Positions 24,869 through 31,825 of a stretch of DNA of 64,000 nucleotides are shown one piece after another (position 1 is the stretch's first letter; every line of letters begins with the position of its first letter). The position numbers and the translations under genes are program-made. This DNA comes from MGBC124762 sp048201935. GTDB taxonomy: Bacteria; Bacillota; Clostridia; Oscillospirales; Oscillospiraceae. The notes beneath the pieces were generated by a model. That model had not been told where the DNA came from. It saw only the letters and a list, made by a program, of their open reading frames with translations, and did not search any database. Where the stretch lies: assembly GCA_048201935.1 (NCBI GenBank), contig DBFBGR010000019.1:34948-98947 (forward strand), given 5' to 3'.

Positions 24869-26374
24869 TCAACTCAAAGGCCGCATGGTGGGGAACAAGA
24901 TCACGTCGCGGATGGAATCCGCGCCGGTAAGGAGCATGACGCAGCGGTCGATGCCGATGCCCATGCCGCCGGTGGGGGGCATGCCATACTCCATGGCGGT
25001 GAGGAAGTCCTCGTCCAACATCTCGGTCTCCTCGTCGCCGCGCTCGCGCTGCTCCACCTGCTTTTCAAAGCGCTGGCGCTGGTCGATGGGGTCGTTGAGC
25101 TCGGAGTAGGCGTTGCCAAACTCGGAACGGTTGATGAAGAACTCAAAGCGTTCGGTGAGCCTGGGGTCCTCCGGGGACCGCTTGGTCAGAGGGGATACCT
25201 CCACAGGGTACATGGTGATGAAGGTGGGCTGGATGAGGTGCTCCTCCACCCGCTGGTCAAAGCAGGCGTAAAGGGCGTTGCCCCAGGTGGGCTCGGCGGC
25301 GTCGGAGAGCTCCACGCCCTTGGCCTTGGCGGCGGCCACTGCCTCAGCGTCGTCAGAGATAGCGCTGAAGTCGATGCCCACATACTGCTTCACGGCCTCC
25401 ACCATGGTCAGCCGGGGCCAGCCGGGGGTCAGGTCGATCTTCTCCCCCAGCCACTCCACTTCATAGGTGCCCAAAATCTCCTTGGCCGCCGAGGACAACA
25501 CGCCCTCGGCAATGTCCATCATATCGTGGAAGTCGGCGTAGGCCTCGTAGAGCTCAATGGTGGTGAACTCGGGGTTGTGCTTGGGGTCCATACCCTCGTT
25601 GCGGAAGATGCGGCCGATCTCATAGACCCGGTCCATACCGCCCACGATGAGCCGCTTCAAGGGCAGCTCGGTGGCGATACGCATATACATGTCGATATCC
25701 AGGGTGTTGTGGTGGGTGATGAAGGGCCGGGCGGCGGCGCCGCCGGCGATGGTGTTCAGCACCGGGGTCTCCACCTCGATGTAGCCCCGGGCATCCATGA
25801 AGTCCCGAACGTGCTTGATGAACTTGGAGCGGATGGTGAAGTTGCGCTTGACCTCGGGGTTGACGATGAGGTCCACATACCGCTGGCGGTAGCGCAGTTC
25901 CTTGTCCTGAAGACCGTGGAACTTCTCAGGCAGGGGGAGCAGAGACTTGCTCAGCAGGATGATGTTCCGGGCCCGGACGCTCATCTCGCCGCGCTGGGTG
26001 CGGAAGACCTCGCCCTCTACGCCCACGATGTCGCCGATGTCGAACTTCTTGAACTTCTTATAGACCGCCTCGTCCATCTCGTCCTGGCGGGCGTAGAGCT
26101 GGATGCGGCCGTCCCGGTCCTGGAGGTCGCAGAAGGACACCTTGCCCATGCCCCGCTTGGACATGAGCCGTCCGGCCACCTTGACGGGTTTGCCCTCCAT
26201 GGCGTCAAAGTTGTCTTTGATCTGCGTAGAGGTGGCGTCCCAGGCGAACTTGGTCACCTGGAAGGGGTCCTCCCCGGCGGCTTGCAGCTCGGAGAGCTTG
26301 TCCCGGCGGATCTTCAAAAGCTCGGAAAGAGAGGGCTCGCTCTGTTGGGGCTGGTGGTTTTTCTCCTCTGCCAT
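24869..26374 (-). CDS. lysS: Lysyl-tRNA synthetase, class II
   Basis: This 501-residue synthetase charges tRNA-Lys. The N-terminal OB fold (KVAGRLMSKRGMGKVSFCDLQDRDG) binds the anticodon. The class II motifs are ARGYIEVETPVL (motif 1), GRIFRNEGMDPKHNPEFTTIELYEAY (motif 2, cited as a landmark), and GMGIGIDRCVMLL (motif 3). Length is normal. The gene lies 28 bases downstream of greA and shares its promoter. Confidence 0.97.
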   Translation of the reverse strand: MAEEKNHQPQQSEPSLSELLKIRRDKLSELQAAGEDPFQVTKFAWDATSTQIKDNFDAMEGKPVKVAGRLMSKRGMGKVSFCDLQDRDGRIQLYARQDEMDEAVYKKFKKFDIGDIVGVEGEVFRTQRGEMSVRARNIILLSKSLLPLPEKFHGLQDKELRYRQRYVDLIVNPEVKRNFTIRSKFIKHVRDFMDARGYIEVETPVLNTIAGGAAARPFITHHNTLDIDMYMRIATELPLKRLIVGGMDRVYEIGRIFRNEGMDPKHNPEFTTIELYEAYADFHDMMDIAEGVLSSAAKEILGTYEVEWLGEKIDLTPGWPRLTMVEAVKQYVGIDFSAISDDAEAVAAAKAKGVELSDAAEPTWGNALYACFDQRVEEHLIQPTFITMYPVEVSPLTKRSPEDPRLTERFEFFINRSEFGNAYSELNDPIDQRQRFEKQVEQRERGDEETEMLDEDFLTAMEYGMPPTGGMGIGIDRCVMLLTGADSIRDVILFPTMRPLS

Positions 26375-26402
26375 GACGATTCTCCTATCCTAATTCGGTT
26401 TC

Positions 26403-26879
26403 TTACTTCTCAATCTTGACGATCTCGTAGCGCACCGCGCCGTTGGGGGCCTCCACGGTGACCGTATCCCCCACCTTGTGGCCCAGCAGGGCCTTGCCGA
26501 AGGGGGATTCCTCCGAGATGCGGCCATTCATGGGGTCGGCCTCCTGGGAGCCCACCACCTGGTAGGTCTCGGTGTCCTTGAACTCCACGTCCTTGACGGT
26601 GATACGGCTGCCCAAGCGGACGGTGCCGGGGGCCTTGGCGTGGTCCTCGATGATGACATAGTTGCTCAAAATGCCCTCGATCTCAGCGATGCGGGAGTAG
26701 AGCTTGCCCTGCTCGTTCTTGGCCTCGTCATACTCGCTGTTCTCGCTGAGGTCGCCAAAGGAGCGGGCCTCCTTGATCTGGTCGGCCACCTCCTTCTCCC
26801 GAACGGTCTTGAGGTAGTTCAGCTCCTCCTGCAGCGCCTTGAGCCGGTCCGCGCTCAGCTTATATTCCTTCGTCGCCAT
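26403..26879 (-). CDS. greA: Transcription elongation factor GreA
   Basis: This 158-residue protein stimulates RNA cleavage in backtracked RNA polymerase. It has the N-terminal coiled coil (LKALQEELNYLKTVREKEVADQIKEARSFGDLSENSEYDEAKNEQ region with the acidic DLSENSEYDEA tip) and a C-terminal FKBP-like domain (ISEESPFGKALLGHKVGDTV). ATG 26879 gives the canonical family length; a GTG four codons earlier sits on top of the AAAGG site. It is the first gene of a long minus-strand run. Confidence 0.95.
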   Translation of the reverse strand: MATKEYKLSADRLKALQEELNYLKTVREKEVADQIKEARSFGDLSENSEYDEAKNEQGKLYSRIAEIEGILSNYVIIEDHAKAPGTVRLGSRITVKDVEFKDTETYQVVGSQEADPMNGRISEESPFGKALLGHKVGDTVTVEAPNGAVRYEIVKIEK

Positions 26880-26929
26880 GGGTACCAACACACCTTTCTA
26901 TGCCTGTGGCAATAAATTCGCAAAGGGTC

Positions 26930-26989
26930 GTCCCTATTATATAGGGACCGCATTCTTTGTATTATAGGTATATTTCCCTCATCTGTCAA
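26930..26989 (-). promoter_or_regulatory. Consensus promoter of the greA-lysS operon with leader palindrome
   Basis: On the minus strand TTGACA (26989-26984), 17 bases and TATAAT (26966-26961) is a perfect sigma-A promoter. About 6 bases after the expected start lies GTCCCTAT (26930-26937) paired to ATAGGGAC (26941-26948) with a 3-base gap: either a 5'-end stabilising hairpin or a roadblock operator. Confidence 0.88.
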
Positions 26990-27019
26990 GTCCGGGCTGT
27001 TTTTCCCATGAAATAAGCA

Positions 27020-27047
27020 AGGGGACAGCTCAAAAGAGCTGTCCCCT
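27020..27047 (-). terminator. Hairpin terminator after the small membrane protein gene
   Basis: AGGGGACAGCTC pairs with GAGCTGTCCCCT around AAAA. On the minus strand it follows the stop codon of the gene at 27047 and is trailed by a moderately T-rich sequence. Confidence 0.75.
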
Positions 27048-27331
27048 CATCTTATTCTCTTTCTTATCGCCGCAGCAATTAACTTCAAAAGCCAAATCAC
27101 AAATAGGGTTGCAGAAAAAGGAACACAGAACAGAAAAAGCGGCAGAAAAGTTATACTTCCACTTAAGGCAGCCAGACCAAGTCCGCATATTGCTACAACA
27201 AAGCCGCCACTTGCCCAGGCAAACAATGTCCTCGTCTTCGCAAATCTCCATATGATCCCGCCTACTACAACTGCGATAGCTATGGCTGACCAACCAATTG
27301 GATTATTAAAAATGTCTAGTATTTCTAACAT
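27047..27331 (-). CDS. Small three-helix membrane protein, unknown
   Basis: This 94-residue protein is almost entirely hydrophobic, with three predicted membrane segments (about residues 9-27, 36-58 and 60-85) and a basic C-terminus AAAIRKRIR. No family is recognised. ATG 27331 was chosen because GGGAGGTG lies 6-7 bases upstream; an in-frame GTG three codons earlier lies inside that site. The gene is A/T-richer than its neighbours, suggesting an accessory origin. It lies 27 bases after the GNAT gene and ends at its own hairpin. Confidence 0.6.
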   Translation of the reverse strand: MLEILDIFNNPIGWSAIAIAVVVGGIIWRFAKTRTLFAWASGGFVVAICGLGLAALSGSITFLPLFLFCVPFSATLFVIWLLKLIAAAIRKRIR

Positions 27332-27358
27332 GGTCCACACCTCCCTTTCTCTGTCAAG

Positions 27359-27808
27359 TCAACCGCCCAGAGACCTTTGGAGATAGACCATGTCCACCAG
27401 GCGGACGTCGCCCTCAATGATGGGGTGGTCGTAGTGCTCCACAAAAAAGTTGGGCACCACATGGGAGCGGGTAAAGCCGCATTTTTCGTAAAAAGGCACG
27501 GTGGCGGGGCTGTCCCCGGTGCCCACCTGTAAAATGGCGTATTTCCCCGCGTATTCCCGGACCAGGAAGTCCACCAGCGCCCTGGCATAGCCCTTGCGCT
27601 GGTGCTCTGGGGCGGTGGCCAGGCTTTTCAGCTCCAGCACGCCGCCGTCTTCGTCGGTGACCACGCATTGGGCCTTTACCCCGCCATCGTCCAGGACGTA
27701 CATCACGCCGCGCTCCAGATAGCGGTCCACCATGTCCTCCTGCTCGTCGGCCAGCAGCAGCAAGGCAAGATACCGCTTTTTGTCCTCTGTGATCTTTCGA
27801 ATGGTCAT
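27359..27808 (-). CDS. GNAT-family N-acetyltransferase
   Basis: This 149-residue acetyl-CoA-dependent acyltransferase has the acetyl-CoA-binding motif A in LATAPEHQRKGYARALVDFLV (cited as a landmark, R/Q-x-x-G-x-A pattern) and a C-terminal VPFYEKCGF segment typical of motif B. The region before it, VVTDEDGGVLELKSLAT, is the standard beta4. The substrate is unknown. ATG 27808 follows GGGAGG. A terminator separates it from rplL, so it needs its own promoter or readthrough. Confidence 0.88.
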   Translation of the reverse strand: MTIRKITEDKKRYLALLLLADEQEDMVDRYLERGVMYVLDDGGVKAQCVVTDEDGGVLELKSLATAPEHQRKGYARALVDFLVREYAGKYAILQVGTGDSPATVPFYEKCGFTRSHVVPNFFVEHYDHPIIEGDVRLVDMVYLQRSLGG

Positions 27809-27836
27809 CGGGGGTCCTCCCTGTCGTACCAACTAA

Positions 27837-27869
27837 TAAAAACAGGCCGCCCGCTGGGCGACCTGTTTT
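27837..27869 (-). terminator. Intrinsic terminator of the rplJ-rplL operon
   Basis: On the minus strand AAAACAGGTCGCCC pairs with GGGCGGCCTGTTTTT around a short AGC loop and is followed by more T. It lies 25 bases after rplL. Confidence 0.9.
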
Positions 27870-27893
27870 GCTTGCGATGTGTGAAGAAGCAGC

Positions 27894-28274
27894 TTACTTG
27901 AGTTCCACTTTCGCGCCGGCCTCTTCCAGCTTCTTCTTCATCTCCTCGGCGTCGTCCTTGCCCACGCCCTCCTTGACGGCCTTGGGGGCGGCCTCCACCA
28001 GAGCCTTGGCCTCAGCCAGGCCCAGACCGGTGATCTCGCGGACGGCCTTGATGACCTTGATCTTCTCGGCGCCGGCCTCAGCCAGCACCACGTCGAACTC
28101 GGTCTTCTCCTCGGCGGCAGCGCCACCGGCAGCAGCGCCGCCAGCGGCGGGAGCGGCCATAGCGGCGGCGGAAACGCCGAACTCCTCCTCCAGAGCGTGG
28201 ACCAAGTCGCTGAGCTCCAGAACGGTCAGGCCCTTCACTTCCTCGATCAGGGCAGCAATCTTCTCACTAGCCAT
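27894..28274 (-). CDS. rplL: 50S ribosomal protein L7/L12
   Basis: This 126-residue stalk protein recruits translation GTPases. It has the N-terminal dimerisation helices (IAALIEEVKGLTVLELSDLVHALEEEFGV region), an Ala/Gly-rich flexible hinge (AAMAAPAAGGAAAGGAAAEE) and the compact C-terminal domain with KIKVIKAVREITGLGLAEAKALVE. AGGAGG precedes the ATG. It follows rplJ after 51 bases. Confidence 0.97.
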   Translation of the reverse strand: MASEKIAALIEEVKGLTVLELSDLVHALEEEFGVSAAAMAAPAAGGAAAGGAAAEEKTEFDVVLAEAGAEKIKVIKAVREITGLGLAEAKALVEAAPKAVKEGVGKDDAEEMKKKLEEAGAKVELK

Positions 28275-28325
28275 TTTGATTTACCTCCTATTTATGTGGT
28301 GTGATTTCAAAGTTTTGTGCGGAAA

Positions 28326-28979
28326 TTACTCCGCGGCAGGGGCTTCCTCGGCGGGAGCCTCAGCAGCAGGGGCCTCCTCCACAGGGGCGGCCTCGGCGGC
28401 GGGAGCCTCGGCAGGCGCGGCCTCAGCCTCAGCAGCGGGAGCGGCCTCCTCAGCGGGCTTGGCGGCCACAGCAGCGGCGCCGCCGCCCTTCTCGGCGATG
28501 GCCTTGATGACGATGGCCAGGCTGGTGATGGGCGCCAGCATGGTACCCAGGACCTGGGCCTGGAGCACCTCCTTGGAAGGCAGCTCGGCCAGGGCCATGA
28601 TGTCGTTCAGGGGCAGGACCTTGCCGTCCATGAAGCCGGCCTTGATGATGAACTTCGCGCCGTTGAACTTCTTGGAGAACTTGTTGATGACGCGCATGGG
28701 AGCGATGGGGTCCTCGGCGCACACCGCCAGAGCGGTGGTGCCGTGGAGATGCTCGTCCAGCTCGCCAAGGCCGGCGTCGTCCAGGGCAAAGCGGACCATG
28801 GTGTTCTTCACCACGGCGTAGTCCACACCGTTCTTGCGCAGCTCCTGGCGCAGCTCGGTGTCCTCCGCCACGGTGAGACCCTTGTAGTCCACCAGCACGC
28901 CGGAAGCGGCGGCCTTCAGCTTCTCCTCCAGAGCGGCCACGATGGCCTTCTTCTCACTCAGGATCTTGGCATTGGGCAT
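28326..28979 (-). CDS. rplJ: 50S ribosomal protein L10 with extended acidic tail
   Basis: This 217-residue L10 anchors the L7/L12 dimers on the 50S subunit. The conserved part spans about residues 1-168 (MPNAKILSEKKAIV; VDYKGLTVAEDTELRQ; ELPSKEVLQAQVLGTM). The last ~48 residues are a low-complexity Ala/Pro/Glu tail built of APAEEAPAAE-like units, longer than the usual ~165-175-residue protein. TATGGAGGTG precedes the ATG. Expression is probably controlled by an L10 leader RNA upstream. Confidence 0.95.
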   Translation of the reverse strand: MPNAKILSEKKAIVAALEEKLKAAASGVLVDYKGLTVAEDTELRQELRKNGVDYAVVKNTMVRFALDDAGLGELDEHLHGTTALAVCAEDPIAPMRVINKFSKKFNGAKFIIKAGFMDGKVLPLNDIMALAELPSKEVLQAQVLGTMLAPITSLAIVIKAIAEKGGGAAAVAAKPAEEAAPAAEAEAAPAEAPAAEAAPVEEAPAAEAPAEEAPAAE

Positions 28980-29115
28980 GTTTTTTCACCTCCATATAAA
29001 GTAAAATGCCGCTTTCGTGTTCCAGGCACACGAAAACAGCATGGCAAAGCGGTAATTCCATTGCTGCATTCTCGGCGGGTCTTACCCCTCGCGGGAGCCT
29101 GCTGTCTCAGAACAC
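28980..29115 (-). promoter_or_regulatory. Ribosomal L10 leader RNA
   Basis: The transcript leader before rplJ contains GAGACAGCAGG and CCGCCGAGAATGCAG segments and a strong hairpin (CGTGTGCC.../...GGAACACG). This arrangement fits the Firmicutes L10 leader, where the L10-L12 complex represses its own operon. Identification is by pattern; a covariance-model search would settle it. Confidence 0.7.
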
Positions 29116-29121
29116 GGTTGG

Positions 29122-29167
29122 TATTATAACGCCTCTGGCGGATCTTGTCAAGCAGAATCCGCCAGAG
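29122..29167 (-). promoter_or_regulatory. rplJ promoter with a 12-bp inverted repeat around the -35
   Basis: On the minus strand TTGACA (29150-29145), 17 bases and TATAAT (29127-29122) is a perfect promoter. CCTCTGGCGGAT (29131-29142) and ATCCGCCAGAGG (29156-29167) are perfect inverted copies flanking the -35, 13 bases apart. Confidence 0.85.
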
Positions 29168-29208
29168 GACGGTATAATCTTTTTGAAAAAGGGCTGTCAC
29201 GCTCGCGT

Positions 29209-29316
29209 TGGGCGGTCTTCGCGGCCCCGCTTCGCCCCTGCGCGGCCCAAATGCCGCTCACGCCTTCGGCGTTCGCCTGTTTTGGGCCTGTCGGGGCTCC
29301 ATCGGGTCCGGACCGC
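29209..29316. repeat. Nested imperfect palindrome between rplA and rplJ
   Basis: Four concentric arm pairs occur: GGGCGGTC (29209-29216) with GGACCGCC (29309-29316), GCCCCG (29223-29228) with CGGGGC (29291-29296), GGCCCAAA (29243-29250) with TTTGGGCC (29280-29287), and ACGCC (29259-29263) with GGCGT (29267-29271). A 9-base direct repeat ACGCTCGCG flanks it (29198-29206, 29318-29326). There is no T tract, so it is not a standard terminator. Confidence 0.65.
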
Positions 29317-29331
29317 CTACGCTCGCGCTTC

Positions 29332-30024
29332 TTACACCATCTTCGCGGCGTTCATCTTCACGCCGGGGCCCATGGTGCTGGCGCACACACAGGAGCGGAC
29401 GTACTGGCCCTTGGCGGCGGCGGGCTTGGCCTTGAGAATGGCGGCCATGAGGGCCTGGAAGTTCTCAGCCAGCTTCTCCGCGCCGAAGGAGACCTTGCCG
29501 ATGGGGCAGTGGATGATGTTGGTCTTGTCCAGACGGTACTCCACCTTACCGGCCTTGATCTCGCTGACGGCCTGGCCCACGTTGGGGGACACGGTGCCAG
29601 CCTTGGGAGAGGGCATCAGACCCTTGGGGCCCAGCACCTTACCCAGACGGCCCACAAGGCCCATCATGTCGGGGGTGGCGACCACCACGTCGAACTCGAA
29701 CCAGTTCTCCTTCTGGATCTTCTCCACCAGGTCCATCTCGCCCACATAGTCGGCGCCGGCGGCCTTGGCCTCCTCGGCCTTGTCGCCCTTGGCGAAGACC
29801 AGCACGCGCTGGGTCTTGCCGGTGCCGTGGGGCAGGACGATGGCGCCGCGGACCTGCTGGTCGGCGTGACGGGAATCGACGCCCAGCTTCACGTGGAGCT
29901 CCACGGTCTCGTCAAACTTGGCCTTGGCGGTCTTGACCACCAGGTCCATGGCCTCAGCCACGTCGTACTGTACGCTACGGTCGATCAGCTTGGCGCTGTC
30001 GACGTATTTCTTTCCTCTGCTCAT
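29332..30024 (-). CDS. rplA: 50S ribosomal protein L1
   Basis: This 230-residue protein forms the L1 stalk that releases deacylated tRNA, and in many bacteria also represses its own operon. The hallmark region GLMPSPKAGTVSPNVGQAV is present, with VVATPDMMGLVGRLGKVLGPKGLMP before it. GGAGGG precedes the ATG. It lies 13 bases after rplK, as usual. Confidence 0.97.
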   Translation of the reverse strand: MSRGKKYVDSAKLIDRSVQYDVAEAMDLVVKTAKAKFDETVELHVKLGVDSRHADQQVRGAIVLPHGTGKTQRVLVFAKGDKAEEAKAAGADYVGEMDLVEKIQKENWFEFDVVVATPDMMGLVGRLGKVLGPKGLMPSPKAGTVSPNVGQAVSEIKAGKVEYRLDKTNIIHCPIGKVSFGAEKLAENFQALMAAILKAKPAAAKGQYVRSCVCASTMGPGVKMNAAKMV

Positions 30025-30037
30025 GCTGATCCCTCCT

Positions 30038-30463
30038 TTAGTCGCCCACCACGACGCCCATGGAGCGGGCGGTCCCGGCGATCATGCTCATGGCGGCCTC
30101 GATGCTGCCCGCGTTCAGGTCGGGCATCTTGGTCTCCGCGATCTTGCGGATGTCCTCTTTGCTGATGGTGGCGACCTTTTCCTTGTTGGGCACACCGGAG
30201 GCCTTCTCGATGTTGCAGGCCTTCTTGATGAGTACGGCGGCGGGAGGGGTCTTGGTGATGAAGGTGAAGGAGCGGTCGGCATAGACGGTGATGACCACGG
30301 GGATGATCATACCCATGTCGTTCTTGGTGCGCTCGTTGAACTCCTTGGTAAAGCCGGCGATGTTGATGCCGTGCTGGCCCAGAGCGGGGCCGACGGGGGG
30401 CGCGGGCGTTGCCTTGCCCGCGGGGATCTGCAATTTAACGTAACCTACTACTTTCTGTGCCAC
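30038..30463 (-). CDS. rplK: 50S ribosomal protein L11
   Basis: This 141-residue protein is part of the GTPase-associated centre. It carries KLQIPAGKATPAPPVGPALGQHGINIAGF (cited as a landmark) and the C-terminal RNA-binding domain ending AGTARSMGVVV. The start is GTG 30463 (M-A-Q-K-V-V), 8 bases after AGGAGG, which gives exactly the family length; an in-frame start three codons earlier sits in the ribosome binding site. It follows nusG. Confidence 0.97.
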   Translation of the reverse strand: MAQKVVGYVKLQIPAGKATPAPPVGPALGQHGINIAGFTKEFNERTKNDMGMIIPVVITVYADRSFTFITKTPPAAVLIKKACNIEKASGVPNKEKVATISKEDIRKIAETKMPDLNAGSIEAAMSMIAGTARSMGVVVGD

Positions 30464-30535
30464 TGAAAGCACCTCCTAGATGAAATGTGGTTTGGCGGAG
30501 CCATGCTTGGCTCCTCCCACGGCGGGGAATGATGG

Positions 30536-31060
30536 TCAGTCCACGCGCTCGATCTGGTCCAGCTCCAGCTCCACCGGGGTGTCCCGGCCAAACATGGAGA
30601 CCTTGACGCTGACCTTGCCGCGCTCCAGGTCGATCTCCTCCACGGTGCCCAGGAAGGACTCCAGAGCGCCGTCGGTGATCTTCACGTTGTCGCCCAGCTC
30701 GTAGGCGACCTCCACGTGCTTTTTCTCCACACCCAGATGGGCGATCTCCGCTTCGGTAAGGGGGATGGGCTTGTTGCTGCCCTCGCCCACGAAGCCGGTG
30801 ACGCCGCGGATGTTGCGCACCAGGTGCCACGCCTCATCCGTCATCACCATCTTCACCAGCACGTAGCCGGGAAAGACCTTGCGCTCGAAGGTCTTGGGGC
30901 CGTTGTCGGTGATCTCGGTGACGGTCTCCATGGGGATGTTGATCTCCTGGATCAGGTCGTGCATGTTGCGGTTCTCCACCGCTTTTTCAATGGTGGCGGC
31001 CACGGTATTCTCATACCCGGAATAGGTATGGGCCACATACCACTTCGCGCTCTCTGCCAT
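30536..31060 (-). CDS. nusG: Transcription termination/antitermination factor NusG
   Basis: This 174-residue factor binds RNA polymerase and couples it to Rho or the ribosome. The NGN domain starts KWYVAHTYSGYENTVAATIE and contains RKVFPGYVLVKM; the C-terminal KOW domain has LGDNVKITDGALESFLGTVEEID. Length is normal. It lies 11 bases after secE and before rplK, the universal order. Confidence 0.97.
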   Translation of the reverse strand: MAESAKWYVAHTYSGYENTVAATIEKAVENRNMHDLIQEINIPMETVTEITDNGPKTFERKVFPGYVLVKMVMTDEAWHLVRNIRGVTGFVGEGSNKPIPLTEAEIAHLGVEKKHVEVAYELGDNVKITDGALESFLGTVEEIDLERGKVSVKVSMFGRDTPVELELDQIERVD

Positions 31061-31071
31061 GGCGCTATCCC

Positions 31072-31368
31072 TCAGCCCTTACCGGCCAGGCGCAGCAGAG
31101 CGTCGATGATCTCACGGGCCACGAGGTCGAAGACCCAGAGGAAGATACCCACGATGATGACGCAGACGATGACGGTCAGCGTGTTGTTCCAGGTCTGCTT
31201 CCAGGTGGGCCACTGGACCTTCTTCAGCTCGCTCTTCATCTCCCGGAACCAGCGGGCGATCTTGCCGAAGAAGCCCAGCTTCTTCTTGGCGGGCTTGGCG
31301 GCCTTGTCCGTCTTGGCGGGCTTGGTCTCCTGAACCTGATTCTCAGGCAACTTTTCTTGCTCAGACAT
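31072..31368 (-). CDS. secE: Preprotein translocase subunit SecE
   Basis: This 98-residue single-pass membrane protein stabilises the SecYEG channel. A charged, Lys/Pro-rich N-terminal extension (about residues 1-30) precedes the conserved WFREMKSELKKVQWPTWKQT segment, and one membrane helix follows (TLTVIVCVIIVGIFLWVFDLV region). It is 43 bases after rpmG in the same operon. Confidence 0.95.
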   Translation of the reverse strand: MSEQEKLPENQVQETKPAKTDKAAKPAKKKLGFFGKIARWFREMKSELKKVQWPTWKQTWNNTLTVIVCVIIVGIFLWVFDLVAREIIDALLRLAGKG

Positions 31369-31411
31369 TTTTCACATACCCTTCTTTCTTAGTGCGCCTT
31401 TGGAGGGCAGG

Positions 31412-31576
31412 TCACTTGGTTTCGTTGTGGACGGTGTGCTTTCTGCAGAAGGGGCAGTACTTCTTCAGCTCCAGACGGTCAGGGGTGTTCTTCTTGTTCT
31501 TGTTGGTCTGGTAGTTGCGCTGTTTGCACTCGGTGCAGCGCAGAACGATCTTCACGCGGTTTCCAGCTTTTGCCAC
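31412..31576 (-). CDS. rpmG: 50S ribosomal protein L33, zinc-binding form
   Basis: This 54-residue protein retains both CxxC pairs (CTEC and CPFC), so it is the zinc-binding type rather than the zinc-independent paralogue. Start GTG 31576 (M-A-K-A-G-N-R-V) follows AGGAGG at 7-8 bases. It is the first gene of rpmG-secE-nusG-rplK-rplA. A complete intrinsic terminator lies only about 40 bases upstream, at the end of the structured RNA at 31616-31790, so expression may depend on readthrough. Confidence 0.93.
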   Translation of the reverse strand: MAKAGNRVKIVLRCTECKQRNYQTNKNKKNTPDRLELKKYCPFCRKHTVHNETK

Positions 31577-31615
31577 TGTTCGGCACCTCCTTTTCGTATT
31601 TGCCGGGCCAAGGAT

Positions 31616-31790
31616 AAAAAAACTGGGTCCGGCGGAGGCCGGACCCAGCAACGCAAAAGGGCAGTTTTGCCCTCTGTGTCAGCGTTACGGTGCAGTCCGG
31701 CGCAATTGCCTCCCTATGCGTCGTGAAAGGGTTTTGCCGGCATACACCGTAAAAATGCCCGCAAAAAAGAGGCCCTTTCCATAGGTAAGA
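31616..31790 (-). ncRNA. Structured leader RNA or independent ncRNA upstream of rpmG
   Basis: On the minus strand, after a strong promoter, the RNA shows: an outer stem (31779-31773 with 31731-31725); an inner stem (31762-31755 with 31743-31736); an 11-base loop in which TTACGGTG (31752-31745) pairs over 8 bp with CACCGTAA (31692-31685), a pseudoknot; a small hairpin (31675-31669 with 31662-31656); and an 11-bp terminator stem (31648-31638 with 31633-31623) followed by seven Ts. GCCGGAC (31701-31695) can pair with the terminator's first arm instead, forming an antiterminator. This is riboswitch- or attenuator-like; alternatively it is a stand-alone RNA, perhaps of the raiA type. No match could be run. 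Confidence 0.7.
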
Positions 31791-31793
31791 GGT

Positions 31794-31822
31794 ATTTTAG
31801 CACGCCGGAGCGGGCTTGTCAA
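31794..31822 (-). promoter_or_regulatory. Promoter of the structured RNA/rpmG operon
   Basis: On the minus strand TTGACA (31822-31817), 17 bases and TAAAAT (31799-31794). It starts 4 bases after the lysC stop codon, so the RNA begins almost at the end of lysC. Confidence 0.85.
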
Positions 31823-31825
31823 GAA

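Noticed and set aside
27030..27293. 87-codon minus-strand frame overlapping the small membrane protein gene
   Set aside because: It lacks a ribosome binding site; the overlapping frame from 27331 has GGGAGGTG and a coherent three-helix protein.
31616..31790. tRNA gene in the rpmG leader, as often found near secE
   Set aside because: No cloverleaf, no T-loop GTTCGA sequence and no CCA-adjacent acceptor stem.
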